Assembly: GCA_002364755.1 (NCBI GenBank)
Contig: DEZI01000005.1
Coordinates: 273,791-337,790, forward strand
DNA: 64,000 bases
Reading direction: 5' to 3'
DNA from: Stenotrophomonas maltophilia
GTDB taxonomy: Bacteria > Pseudomonadota > Gammaproteobacteria > Xanthomonadales > Xanthomonadaceae
The stretch's first letter is position 1. Each line of letters begins with the position of its first letter. Below the pieces are notes generated by a model that saw only the letters and a program-made list of their open reading frames with translations, ran no database searches and was not told where the DNA came from. A program made the position numbers and the translations under genes. Below are positions 11,323 to 20,057 of this stretch, one piece after another.

Positions 11323-13785
11323 ATGCTCATCCATCGCACCTCTCTGGCGGCGGCCATTGCCGTTGCCACCGTCGGCCTGCTGGCCGCTGGCACGGCGCTT
11401 GCCGACTACGCAAAGCCGCCGGAGCACCTGCTCAAGGTGCTGAAGGCTCCGCCGCCGCCGGCACCGAGCGTCGACCCGAGCGGGCAGCGCCTGCTGCTGA
11501 CCACCGCGCAGACCTATCCGTCCATCGCGCGCGTGGCACAGCCCTACCTGAAGCTGGCCGGCGTCCGCCTGGAACCGAAGAACCGCAGCCGCCACGACAC
11601 CCCCGGTGGTTACGGCATTCCGGCCTGCGTGGCCGCTTTCAGCGTGGTGGAAATCGCCAGCGGCAAGACCACCAAGGTTGACCTGCCGCAGGGCTGTGCC
11701 GGTGCGGCGCAGTGGTCGGCCGATGGCAGCCACTTCGCGTTCCAGAACGCGGTCGATACCAGCGTGCAGCTGTGGGTGGGCGATGCAGCCACCGGCCAGG
11801 TCAGGCAGGTGCCGGGCGTGCAGCTCAATCCGATCTTTGGCAGCACCGTGCAGTGGCTGGGGGGCAGCCAGAACCTGCTGGTGAAGCTGGTGCCGGCCAA
11901 CCAGGGCGCGGCCCCTTCCGACGGCGGCGTGCCGACCGGCCCGGACGCGCAGGAATCGCTGGGCAGCAGCGGCGAAAGCAGCACCTACGAAGCCCGCGAC
12001 ACGCTGACCAGCGCGCATGACGAAAAGCTGTTCGCCTACTACGGCGCCTCGCAGCTGGCCGTGGTCGACACCACCAGCGGCAAGGTGCGCCCGGTCGGCA
12101 GCGCCGCCATCTTCAACGACGTCAGCGCCGCGCCCGATGGCGTGCACGTGCTGACGGAATCGATCAAGCCGCCGTTCTCGCACGCGGTGACCTACCAGCG
12201 CTTCGCCAACGATGTTGCGGTGCTGGACATCGCCAGTGGCAGGACCACCGCCATCGCCAGCCTGCCGCTGGCCGACCGCGTGGCGGTGCATGGCGTGCCG
12301 GAGGGCCCGCGTGGTTTCGACTGGCGCTCCACCGATCCGGCTACCCTGGTCTATGCCGAAGCGCTGGACAAGGGCGACTGGAAGGTGAGCGTGCCGCACC
12401 GTGACCGCGTGCTGATGCTGAAGGCCCCGTTCAACGGCAAGCCGGTGGAAATCGCCCGCACCGCACAGCGTTTCGAAGGCCTGGCCTGGTCGGCGGATCC
12501 GGCCGTGTCGTTCATGTTCGAGAACGACGAGAACCGCCACTGGGTACAGACCCGCATCGTCGATGTCGACCAGCCGAAGAAGGAAGGTCGCCTGCTGTGG
12601 GACATGTCCAGCGATGAGCTGTACGGCGACCCGGGCAACCTGGTGTTCAAGCGCTTGCCCAACGGCGCTGCGGTCGTGCGCCAGGAAGGCAATTACGTGT
12701 TCCTGCGCGGGCAGGGCGCTTCGCCGCAGGGCGACCGTCCGTTCCTCGACCGCCTGGACCTGGGTTCGCTGAAGAGCGAGCGCCTGTTCCGCAGCGATGC
12801 CGATGCCTACGAGCAGTTCCTCGGTTTCAGCAACACCCCGGGCCGTTACCTGACCTGGCACCAGTCAGTGATGGACGCGCCGAACGCGTTCGTGCGCCAG
12901 CAGGGCGAGGCGGTTGCCGCAGCAAAGGACGGTGAGGCGCAGTTCGCGTCCACCGCCACCGCGCTGACCAAGCTGGTCGATCCGACCCCGGAAGTGCGCC
13001 AGATCAAGAAGCAGCTGGTGACCTACAAGCGCGCCGACGGCGTGGATCTGTCCTTCACCCTGTACACCCCGCCGGGCTACAGGGAAGGCCAGCGCGTGCC
13101 GGCGATCCTGTACGCGTACCCGGCCGACTTCGCCAACGCCGCCCAGGCCGGCCAGGTGTCCGGTTCGCAGCAGACCTTCACCCGCCTGCAGCCGTACCGC
13201 CTGATGCTGCTGGCCGGCTACGCGATCATCGACAACGCCTCGTTCCCGATCGTCGGCGACCCGAAGACCGCCTATGACACCTATCTGGAGCAGCTGGAAG
13301 CCGACGCCAAGGCGGCGGTGGACAAGGCCGTGGACATGGGCGTGGTCGATCGCAACCGCATCGGCGTCACCGGCCACAGCCATGGCGGCCTGATGACCGC
13401 CAACCTGATCGCCCACACCAACCTGTTCAAGGCCGGCGTGGCGACCAGCGGTTCGTACAACAAGACGTTCACCCCGTTCGGCTTCCAGAATGAGCGTCGC
13501 TCGGTGTGGCAGGCGCAGGACGTTTACCTGAAGGCCTCGCCGTTCTTCTACGCCGACAAGATCAAGCTGCCGCTGCTGCTGGTCCACGGCGAAGACGATG
13601 CCAACCCGGGCACCGAGCCGTTCCAGTCGCGCAAGCTGTACCAGGCCATCCGTGGCAACGGCGGCACCACCCGCCTGGTGATGCTGCCGAACGAACCGCA
13701 CTGGTACACCGCGCTGGAATCGAACGAGCAGCTGGTGTCGGAAATGCTGAACTGGTTCGACACCTACGTGAAGAACGCGAAGTAA
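11323..13785 (+). CDS. Secreted S9-family prolyl oligopeptidase-like peptidase
   Basis: 820 aa. A signal peptide (MLIHRTSLAAAIAVATVGLL..., cleaved after ALA) is followed by a beta-propeller-like N-terminal half and a C-terminal alpha/beta hydrolase domain. The catalytic triad is visible as GHSHGG (Ser686), HGEDD (Asp759) and NEPHWY (His793). The propeller region resembles the glutamyl-endopeptidase-like branch of S9 (motif near KNRSRHDTPGGYG), so cleavage after Glu is possible but not shown. Likely periplasmic or exported. A ribosome site AAGGATG overlaps the start. Monocistronic, followed by SMAG repeats. Confidence 0.88.
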   Translation: MLIHRTSLAAAIAVATVGLLAAGTALADYAKPPEHLLKVLKAPPPPAPSVDPSGQRLLLTTAQTYPSIARVAQPYLKLAGVRLEPKNRSRHDTPGGYGIPACVAAFSVVEIASGKTTKVDLPQGCAGAAQWSADGSHFAFQNAVDTSVQLWVGDAATGQVRQVPGVQLNPIFGSTVQWLGGSQNLLVKLVPANQGAAPSDGGVPTGPDAQESLGSSGESSTYEARDTLTSAHDEKLFAYYGASQLAVVDTTSGKVRPVGSAAIFNDVSAAPDGVHVLTESIKPPFSHAVTYQRFANDVAVLDIASGRTTAIASLPLADRVAVHGVPEGPRGFDWRSTDPATLVYAEALDKGDWKVSVPHRDRVLMLKAPFNGKPVEIARTAQRFEGLAWSADPAVSFMFENDENRHWVQTRIVDVDQPKKEGRLLWDMSSDELYGDPGNLVFKRLPNGAAVVRQEGNYVFLRGQGASPQGDRPFLDRLDLGSLKSERLFRSDADAYEQFLGFSNTPGRYLTWHQSVMDAPNAFVRQQGEAVAAAKDGEAQFASTATALTKLVDPTPEVRQIKKQLVTYKRADGVDLSFTLYTPPGYREGQRVPAILYAYPADFANAAQAGQVSGSQQTFTRLQPYRLMLLAGYAIIDNASFPIVGDPKTAYDTYLEQLEADAKAAVDKAVDMGVVDRNRIGVTGHSHGGLMTANLIAHTNLFKAGVATSGSYNKTFTPFGFQNERRSVWQAQDVYLKASPFFYADKIKLPLLLVHGEDDANPGTEPFQSRKLYQAIRGNGGTTRLVMLPNEPHWYTALESNEQLVSEMLNWFDTYVKNAK

Positions 13786-13809
13786 CGTCGAGCCTGCTCG
13801 ATTGCCCTT

Positions 13810-13895
13810 GTAGAGTCGAGCGATGCTCGACTGCTTTTGTAGAGTTGAGCTTGCTCGACTGCCTGCAGAAGCCAGTCGAGCAAGCTCGGCTCTAC
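13810..13895. repeat. SMAG repeat cluster, three copies
   Basis: Two direct copies (GTAGAGTCGAGCGATGCTCG at 13810 and GTAGAGTTGAGCTTGCTCG at 13839) and one inverted copy ending GCTCGGCTCTAC at 13895. The stems are TCGAGC/GCTCGA. They occupy most of the gap after the S9 peptidase. Confidence 0.85.
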
Positions 13896-13967
13896 GCTGG
13901 CCATGCCATTGCGTTGCCGCAAAGCTGCGGTACGCTGCAGATCTGGTGTCTGCCACGGATGCGCTCA

Positions 13968-14294
13968 ATGAAAACCATCGTTCTTGCTGTGTTCCTGTCA
14001 CTGGCCATCGCACCGGCCATCGCGTCGGCGCAGGAAATGACGGATGAACTGGCCGCGCTGGGCATAACCGCGGGCATGCCCTATGCCAAGGCCAAGCGTC
14101 TGCTTGATGCAGCGGGCTGGCAGGCCACGCCGCCGGAATCAGGGCAGGCCCCGCTGCCGGACTTCCCCGAGATCGAATGCGGCCAGGGCCGCGATGCAGT
14201 CTGCTCGGCGGGCTTCCACAAGAACGATCAATCGGTGGCGATGATCATCGGCACCACGCAGGCGGGGCAGCCGTTCGTGCAGGGCACGTACTGA
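13968..14294 (+). CDS. Small secreted hypothetical protein
   Basis: 108 aa with a clear signal peptide (MKTIVLAVFLSLAIAPAIAS-A-QE). The mature part contains two cysteines (IECGQG and AVCSAG) that could pair. No family recognised. The phrase GITAGMPYAKAKRLLDAAGW resembles the first strand-helix of small periplasmic SmpA/PepSY-sized domains, but this is only a pattern. Placed between SMAG repeats, apparently monocistronic. Confidence 0.6.
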   Translation: MKTIVLAVFLSLAIAPAIASAQEMTDELAALGITAGMPYAKAKRLLDAAGWQATPPESGQAPLPDFPEIECGQGRDAVCSAGFHKNDQSVAMIIGTTQAGQPFVQGTY

Positions 14295-14329
14295 CCGCGC
14301 TCGGGCGCTGGTGCTGGCTCGCCAAGAGC

Positions 14330-14352
14330 AGCCGAGCATGGCTCGGCTCTAC
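14330..14352. repeat. SMAG repeat, monomer (minus orientation)
   Basis: GCCGAGC/GCTCGGC hairpin ending CTAC, directly after the small secreted protein gene. The remaining bases to 14493 show no gene. Confidence 0.75.
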
Positions 14353-14493
14353 ATTGAAGGCGGTTGATGTACTGACTGCCAATCGTGACCGGGTACCGCC
14401 AACCATGACCTCCGGCCCGTCGCCGGGCGCTCGGGCGCGTACTACCCTCAATGGTTCAAGGCGCGTGGGTGCCTCCTTCCACTGGAGTTGTCG

Positions 14494-16881
14494 ATGTCCC
14501 GTTCGTTGCTGGTGGTCGTTTCCGCTGTGTTGACGCTGTCCCCGCTGCCGTTGCTGGCCGCCAGGGCACCCGCGCAGGACCTGGCCGCCGAGGTCAATCC
14601 TTTCATCGGCACCACCAACGCCGGCAACGTCTACCCCGGGCCGACGGTGCCCTTCGGCATGGTGGCCTTCAGTCCGGAAATGACCGCACTGCCGGGCAAG
14701 CGCTTCCCGATTGCCGCGCCCGGTGGCTATGAGTGGCGCAGCAACGGCGTGCGCGGTTTCAGCCTCACCCACGTCAATGGCACTGGCTGCACCGGCGCCA
14801 GCGGCGATGTTCCGTTGATGCCGGTAACGCTGCCGGTGGAGCTCTCGCCGTCGTCGGCCGATGCCGGCGTGCGCTACACCAGCCTGCTGGACCACGTGAA
14901 GGAGAGCGCCAGCCCCGGCGCCTACACGCTCACCCTCGACAACGGCGTGGCCGTGAGCCTGGCAGCCACGGCGCGGACGGCGGTAGGCCAGTTCCAGTTC
15001 CCGGCCGACAAGCCGGCCAACCTGCTGTTCCGCACCTCCGACAGCGAGGTGGGCAGCAGCGATTCGACCATCATCATCGACCCGGCCACGCGCACCGTGC
15101 GCGGCTCGGTCACCAGCGGCAACTTCTGCGGCTACCTCGCCGAGGACCGCCGCGAGAGCTACTACACCCTGCATTTCGTTGCCGAGTTTGACCAGCCGTT
15201 CGAAGCGGGCGGCACTTGGCGCGATGACACCGTGCAGCCCGGCGCGCGCGAGGGCGGCGGTGGCACGACCTATGGCAGCAAGGGCCACCCGCCGGCAGGC
15301 AAGGGCGCCGGCGGCTGGATCAGTTTCGATGCCAAGCGCACGCCGGTGGTGACTGCACGCATCGGCATTTCCTACGTCGATGAAGCCGGCGCTCGGGCCA
15401 ACCTGCGCCGCGAGAGTCCGCAGGGCGCGACCGTGGCGGCCACGCAGGCGGCCACCCGTGCAAGGTGGAACGAACTGCTGGGCCAGGTGCGGGTGCAGGG
15501 CGGTACGCCCGACGAGCGCACCGTGTTCTACACCGCGCTGTACCACGCCATGCTGGCGCCCAACCTGCACAGCGATGGCGACGGCCGTTACCGCGGCATG
15601 GACGGCAAGGTGCATGCGCTGGCCAAGCGGCAGCAGGCGCAGTACGCCAACTACTCGGGCTGGGATGTGTACCGTTCGCAGCTGCAGCTGCTGACCCTGC
15701 TGCAGCCGCAGGTGGGCTCGGACGTGGCGCAGTCGCTGCTCAACCAGGCCGACCAGAATGGCGGGGTCTGGGATCGCTGGACCCACATCACCGGCGCCAC
15801 TGGTGTGATGAACGGCGATCCGTCGCCGCCGTCGGTGGCGGCCATCCATGCGTTCGGCGGCCGCAGCTTCGACCTGCAGAGCGCCTACGCCTCGCTGAAG
15901 AAGGCGGCCAAGGTGCCCACCGCACGTGATCTGGACAAGCGCGGTTGCCCGGTGCTGTGCGTGGGCCAGCGCCCGGGCCTGGACCAGTGGCTGGCCCTGA
16001 AGTACATGCCGGAAGGCGCGCCGGGCTGGGGCAGTGCGGCCGACACGCTGGAAATGGTCAGCGCCGATTTCGGCCTGTCCGAGCTGGCGCTTGCAGCCGG
16101 TGATGCGCAGGGTGCAAGGCAGTTCCGTGAGCGTTCCGGCTGGTGGCGCAATCTCTACAACCCCAAGGCCACCGCTCAGCAGGGCTACATCCAGCCGCGC
16201 AACGCTGATGGCAGCTGGCTGGCGTTTGATCCGGCCGCCGATGATGGTTTCGTCGAAGGCAGTGGCGCGCAGTACCTGTGGATGGTGCCGTTCGATCCGG
16301 CCGGTCTGTTCGAGGCGCTGGGCGGCCGCGAGGCCAGCATCGCGCGGCTCGATGCGTTCTTCCGCAAGCCCGGCGGTGCGTGGGCCGTGACCAGGTCCGG
16401 CCCGCTGCACGCCGAACTGGACAACGAACCGTCCATCGCCGCGCCGTGGCTGTACAACTTCCTCGGCCAACCATGGAAGACGCAGGAAACCGTGCGCCAG
16501 GCGATGCGCCAGATCTGGACCAACACGCCCGAGGGCATGCCCGGCAACGACGATCTCGGCCAGATGTCCTCGTGGTACGTGTGGTCGGCGCTGGGCCTGT
16601 ACCCGCTGTACCCGGGCCGCGCAGACCTGGTGATCGGCAGCCCGCTGTTCACCGAAGCGGTGATCACCCGCCCAGGCGCGAAGATCGTGGTGCGCGCACG
16701 CGGCGCGGCGATGGATGCGCCGTACGTGCAGTCGCTGCAGGTGAATGGCAAGGTCAGCACTGCGAGCTGGCTGCCGGCCAGCTTCGTGCAGCGTGGCGGC
16801 ACCTTGGACTTCGAGCTGGGCAGCACGAAGAACGAGCAGTGGGGCGCGCAGGACGTACCGCCTTCGCACGGCCCCCGCTAA
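14494..16881 (+). CDS. GH92 family alpha-1,2-mannosidase, secreted
   Basis: 795 aa. A signal peptide (SRSLLVVVSAVLTLSPLPLLAA) precedes the GH92 N-terminal signature VNPFIGTTNAGNVYPGPTVP. Further family blocks include GVRGFSLTHVNGTGC, YTALYHAMLAPNLHSDGDGRY, SGWDVYRSQLQLL, and the C-terminal NDDLGQMSSWYVWSALGLYP. These are Ca2+-dependent exo-alpha-mannosidases that trim mannose from glycans in the periplasm or outside the cell. The ATG at 14494 follows GGAG; a TTG at 14488 is also in frame. No other glycan genes are adjacent, which suggests a stand-alone scavenging enzyme. Confidence 0.93.
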   Translation: MSRSLLVVVSAVLTLSPLPLLAARAPAQDLAAEVNPFIGTTNAGNVYPGPTVPFGMVAFSPEMTALPGKRFPIAAPGGYEWRSNGVRGFSLTHVNGTGCTGASGDVPLMPVTLPVELSPSSADAGVRYTSLLDHVKESASPGAYTLTLDNGVAVSLAATARTAVGQFQFPADKPANLLFRTSDSEVGSSDSTIIIDPATRTVRGSVTSGNFCGYLAEDRRESYYTLHFVAEFDQPFEAGGTWRDDTVQPGAREGGGGTTYGSKGHPPAGKGAGGWISFDAKRTPVVTARIGISYVDEAGARANLRRESPQGATVAATQAATRARWNELLGQVRVQGGTPDERTVFYTALYHAMLAPNLHSDGDGRYRGMDGKVHALAKRQQAQYANYSGWDVYRSQLQLLTLLQPQVGSDVAQSLLNQADQNGGVWDRWTHITGATGVMNGDPSPPSVAAIHAFGGRSFDLQSAYASLKKAAKVPTARDLDKRGCPVLCVGQRPGLDQWLALKYMPEGAPGWGSAADTLEMVSADFGLSELALAAGDAQGARQFRERSGWWRNLYNPKATAQQGYIQPRNADGSWLAFDPAADDGFVEGSGAQYLWMVPFDPAGLFEALGGREASIARLDAFFRKPGGAWAVTRSGPLHAELDNEPSIAAPWLYNFLGQPWKTQETVRQAMRQIWTNTPEGMPGNDDLGQMSSWYVWSALGLYPLYPGRADLVIGSPLFTEAVITRPGAKIVVRARGAAMDAPYVQSLQVNGKVSTASWLPASFVQRGGTLDFELGSTKNEQWGAQDVPPSHGPR

Positions 16882-16891
16882 ATCCACCCCG

Positions 16892-16996
16892 GTAGATCCA
16901 CGCCATGCGTGGATGAACCACCGCACGGCCGGCATCCACCCGGCCAGTAGATCCACGCCATGCGTGGATGCGGTGCCACGCCATGTGTGGATGAAT
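16892..16996. repeat. SMAG repeat cluster (GTAGATCCACGC type)
   Basis: Two direct copies starting GTAGATCCACGCCATGCGTG at 16892 and 16947 and a decayed third hairpin (CCACGCCATGTGTGG) near 16976. They fill the gap between the GH92 gene and the next gene. Confidence 0.85.
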
Positions 16997-17051
16997 CACC
17001 ACCCGGCCGTGCTAGCCTGACCGTGCTACAGACAAGCGGCAGGAGGTTCCC

Positions 17052-17471
17052 ATGGAAATTCCACAGGACGTGTACGAGCACGTACTGGGCGTGGCGGTTG
17101 AAATGGCCAATGCCAGCACCCACGGCGATACCCGCAGCCAGTGGCGGCTGCACGACGAGCTGCGGCAGTACTGCGATGCGATGGCGGTGGAAGGCCGCGA
17201 CCATCCTTTCCTCTGGGAAACCCTGGGTGACTTCACCAGCGACAGCGGCGTGGCCATCGGCTACTACGAGCGCGCGCTGACCCAGGCGCGCCAGCTGGGC
17301 GTGATCGAAGGCGAAGCGTCGATCTGCCTGGAACTGGCGCGGCGTCATATCGACCAGGGCGAGACCGGGCGTGGTTATGAGTTCGCGCTGCTCGCCGACG
17401 AAGCCGCCAGGCAGACCGACGACCTCGATCTGCGGCGGGAGATCAGTCAATTTTTACTGGAAAACACATGA
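17052..17471 (+). CDS. Hypothetical helical-repeat protein
   Basis: 139 aa, all-helical pattern without signal peptide or membrane segment. The stretch FTSDSGVAIGYYERALTQARQLG and the next helix pair look like a tetratricopeptide-like repeat, so a protein-binding role is possible. The ribosome site GGAGG lies 6 bases before the ATG. Its stop overlaps the start of the following SGNH hydrolase gene (ATGA at 17468-17471), so the two are co-translated. No specific family recognised. Confidence 0.7.
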   Translation: MEIPQDVYEHVLGVAVEMANASTHGDTRSQWRLHDELRQYCDAMAVEGRDHPFLWETLGDFTSDSGVAIGYYERALTQARQLGVIEGEASICLELARRHIDQGETGRGYEFALLADEAARQTDDLDLRREISQFLLENT

Positions 17472-18274
17472 GTTCTCGCATGATTCTGATCCGCAGCTGC
17501 ATCGCAGCCTTCGCCGCTTTTTGCGCACTGCACGCACATGCGCAGACGCGCGCCGTTGCGATCAACCCGTTGCTGACCAAGCCTGCCTCGGCAATCACGC
17601 CTGAAGAAGTTTCAGGCATGCAGCAAAGGCTTGCCGACTGGCCGGAGCTCAGCCGCTACCGCGAGGCGAACGCGCGCCTGCCAGCGAAACAGCCAGGTAT
17701 TCCCCGGATCGTGTTCTATGGCGATTCGATCACTCAGAACTGGGGCGAAAAAGACCCCAGCACGTTCTTCCCAGGCAAGGGATATATCAACCGCGGTATT
17801 GGCGGGCAAACGTCGCCGCAGCTGCTGCTGCGGTTCAGCCAGGATGTCATTGCCCTCAAGCCCGAGGTGGTGGTGATTCTGGCAGGAACCAATGACTTGG
17901 CGGGCAATACCGGGCTGGCCACCCAGCCCATGATCGAAGACAACCTGCATGCGATGGTGGACCTCGCCCGGGCGCACGGCATTGGCGTGGTCCTTGCCTC
18001 GGTGCTGCCCGTGAGTGATTACCCTTGGCTGCCCGGCACCTCACCCGCACCCAAGGTGCGTTCATTGAACGCTGCGCTTGAGCGGTACGCTGCCGCGAAA
18101 GGAGTTGTGTATCTGGATTACTACAGCGCGCTGACCAATACAGCAGGCGGAATTGACCGGTCGTTGGCCTTTGACGGCGTGCATCCCACCGCGGCAGGAT
18201 ACGCGGTGATGGCGCCCCTGGCCGAAGCGGCCATTGCACGCGCGCTTCAGGCGCTCCCGGCGTCGTGCCGCTGA
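17468..18274 (+). CDS. SGNH/GDSL-type secreted hydrolase
   Basis: 268 aa. N-terminal signal peptide ending HAHAQ. The SGNH blocks are clear: block I VFYGDSITQNW (Ser nucleophile), block II GIGGQTSPQLL, block III GTNDLAGN and block V DGVHPTAAGY (Asp and His). The family includes platelet-activating-factor acetylhydrolase-like esterases and carbohydrate acetylesterases; the substrate here is unknown. It starts within the stop of the upstream helical gene (4-base ATGA overlap). Confidence 0.88.
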   Translation: MSSRMILIRSCIAAFAAFCALHAHAQTRAVAINPLLTKPASAITPEEVSGMQQRLADWPELSRYREANARLPAKQPGIPRIVFYGDSITQNWGEKDPSTFFPGKGYINRGIGGQTSPQLLLRFSQDVIALKPEVVVILAGTNDLAGNTGLATQPMIEDNLHAMVDLARAHGIGVVLASVLPVSDYPWLPGTSPAPKVRSLNAALERYAAAKGVVYLDYYSALTNTAGGIDRSLAFDGVHPTAAGYAVMAPLAEAAIARALQALPASCR

Positions 18275-18305
18275 GCGCGTCGCAGGCGCTTACCGCAGGT
18301 GCACG

Positions 18306-18773
18306 ATGGCCGCTGTATCCAACAAGATGGTCGAGACCGTGGCGCGCGCCGTGTTCAAGCGCAGTCCGGTGCTGGTCACCGAGCTCTATTCAAGCGCCGG
18401 CGAGCAGCCGCGCCGCTATGATTCTGCCGAGGCGCTGTGCGAGCACGGCAGGGCATTGCAGTGGGTCTCAGGCGGCATGCTGCTGATCGGCGTGCAGTAC
18501 GCGGACATGGGCGGCGCCGTGCGTGTCCGCCCCTTCGACACGGGGCGCGGTGAATCCGCGCGCGCCATGGTGTCCGGCTGGGGGCTGATCTCGATCCTGC
18601 TGCCGATGGCCATCGATGCGAACGTCAGCGCGAAAGTGCAGGCCCTGACCGAGCGCGCCGCACTGGCCCGCGAGCGCGGCGCGCTGGACGTTCCGCCGGT
18701 GTGCGACTGGAACTGGAAAGTGGTGGAGTCGCACAAGCGCCGCCTGCAGGAAGTACTGAGGAAGGCGCTGTAA
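18306..18773 (+). CDS. Conserved hypothetical protein
   Basis: 155 aa, soluble, no signal peptide. ATG at 18306 follows a weak GCAGGT site; an in-frame GTG extension to 18234 would overlap the hydrolase gene end. No recognised domain: a mixed alpha/beta pattern with GGMLLIGVQYADMGG in the centre and a helical basic C-terminus. It lies 31 bases after the SGNH hydrolase on the same strand, so it may be the third gene of that operon. Confidence 0.6.
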   Translation: MAAVSNKMVETVARAVFKRSPVLVTELYSSAGEQPRRYDSAEALCEHGRALQWVSGGMLLIGVQYADMGGAVRVRPFDTGRGESARAMVSGWGLISILLPMAIDANVSAKVQALTERAALARERGALDVPPVCDWNWKVVESHKRRLQEVLRKAL

Positions 18774-18782
18774 AGCAGCTGC

Positions 18783-19328
18783 TCAGTCGTCGTCGCGCTT
18801 CAGCGCCGTATCTGCCGCGAGCAGCGCCTGCGCGGCCGCACTCAGCGGCGGCGAGGGCGGCGTATCGCAGCCAATGGCCGCCATCATCCGCTCCATGCCG
18901 ACGAAGCTTCGCGCGCGGCGATCGTAGATGCCGGTGACCAGCAGCGCGCGGGTGGCGACTTTCTGCTCGGGCCCGACCAGCACGCGCTGCTCCATGATGA
19001 TGCGCGTACCGATCCAGCCGGCCAGCCGCGTTTCCAGGGTGAATTCCTGGAACGGCTTGAGCTCGCGCCGGAACTGGATGGTGCCTGCGCCGACGATGGG
19101 TGCCCACTTCTCACGCAGCGCCACCTTGCCCAGGTCCATGCGCAGGATCAGGTCCAGCCGGCCCAGGTCGAAAATGTTCCAGTAGCGGCCGTTGGTCATG
19201 TGCAGGTTGCTGTCCAGATCGTTGGGCAGCACCCGGAACGGCAGCCGCGAGATACCGAACGGGGCGTCCAGTTTCGGCCGGAACAGGCTGCACAGCAGCA
19301 GGTGGAGCAGGCGGAACCAGAGATTCAT
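18783..19328 (-). CDS. Acyl-CoA thioesterase family protein (hotdog fold)
   Basis: 181 aa. The hotdog-fold motif is DLDSNLHMTNGRYWNIFDLGR, typical of 4-hydroxybenzoyl-CoA thioesterase/THEM6-like proteins with the Asp/Asn-His pair. It would hydrolyse an acyl-CoA in the cytoplasm; the N-terminus is hydrophobic (LLHLLLCSLF) and might associate with the membrane. Divergently transcribed from a TetR regulator across 68 bases that contain a repeated operator-like motif, so it is the probable target of that regulator. Confidence 0.8.
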   Translation of the reverse strand: MNLWFRLLHLLLCSLFRPKLDAPFGISRLPFRVLPNDLDSNLHMTNGRYWNIFDLGRLDLILRMDLGKVALREKWAPIVGAGTIQFRRELKPFQEFTLETRLAGWIGTRIIMEQRVLVGPEQKVATRALLVTGIYDRRARSFVGMERMMAAIGCDTPPSPPLSAAAQALLAADTALKRDDD

Positions 19329-19331
19329 GAC

Positions 19332-19379
19332 TATGACGACTGTTATAGGACGGCCGATACGCTAATCTATGACGACTGT
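19332..19379. promoter_or_regulatory. Putative TetR operator pair between thioesterase and tetR genes
   Basis: The 12-mer TATGACGACTGT occurs twice in direct orientation (19332-19343 and 19368-19379), 36 bases apart, and each copy runs into a partly palindromic CTAT...ATAG or CTA...TAG frame. LmrA/YxaF-type TetR regulators commonly bind GAC-containing palindromes in divergent promoters. Binding is inferred. Confidence 0.6.
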
Positions 19380-19396
19380 CCTAGCAAGGTGAGCGC

Positions 19397-19978
19397 ATGA
19401 GCCCGCGAGCGTCCGATGCCCCCCAGCGCGTGATCGATGCGGCCGCCCAGATGCTGGCGCGGGTCGGGCTCAATGCCACCAGCATCCGTGAGGTGACCAA
19501 GCTGGCCGAGGCGCCGCTGGGCTCGACCTATCACCATTTCCCGGGCGGCAAGCAGGAGCTGCTGGCCCGCGCCACGCAGATGGCAGGCGACAAGGTGGAG
19601 GCCCTGCTGGTGGAGCTGCTGCGTGGCGGCGCGGTGCAGGGCCTGCAGCAGTTCCTGGCGATGTGGCGCGAGCGCCTGCTGCGCACGCAGTTCCGCGCCG
19701 GCTGCCCTGTGCTGGCCGCGGCGGTGGAAGAACCGGTGGAAGCGGTCGCGAGCCAGCCACGCGCGGCGGCGGCCGAAGTGTTCGCGCGCTGGCAGGGGCA
19801 TCTGGCCCAGGCCTTCGTGGCCGACGGCCATGCACCGGAGCAGGCGGCCGCGCTGGCCAGCCTGGTCATCGCCAGCGTGGAAGGTGCGGTGGCCATGAGC
19901 CGCGCGCTGCAGGACATCGCGCCGTTCGACCAGGTGGCCGCCCAGCTGCTGAAGGCAGCCGCGCCGCCCACACGCTAG
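19397..19978 (+). CDS. TetR/AcrR family regulator, LmrA/YxaF-like
   Basis: 193 aa. The N-terminal HTH is visible as GLNATSIREVTKLAEAPLG followed by STYHHFPGGKQELLARA, the TetR recognition helix region; the Y-x-H-F-P-G-G-K signature is typical of the LmrA/YxaF subgroup, as is the C-terminal GCPVLAAAVE. It is probably a repressor released by a lipophilic ligand. Divergent from the thioesterase gene with two operator-like repeats between them, which suggests autoregulation and control of the thioesterase. Confidence 0.88.
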   Translation: MSPRASDAPQRVIDAAAQMLARVGLNATSIREVTKLAEAPLGSTYHHFPGGKQELLARATQMAGDKVEALLVELLRGGAVQGLQQFLAMWRERLLRTQFRAGCPVLAAAVEEPVEAVASQPRAAAAEVFARWQGHLAQAFVADGHAPEQAAALASLVIASVEGAVAMSRALQDIAPFDQVAAQLLKAAAPPTR

Positions 19979-20057
19979 AATCGACCCGAACGCACCCACG
20001 CGTGCCCGGCAAGGATGTCCGCATGCTGTACTCCCTTTGGTCCGGCCCAGTGTCGGC

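Noticed and set aside
14245..16956. Minus-strand open frame of 903 codons opposite the GH92 gene
   Set aside because: Codon-position GC shadow; Arg/Ala/His-rich translation with no domain pattern, while the plus frame is a clear GH92 enzyme.
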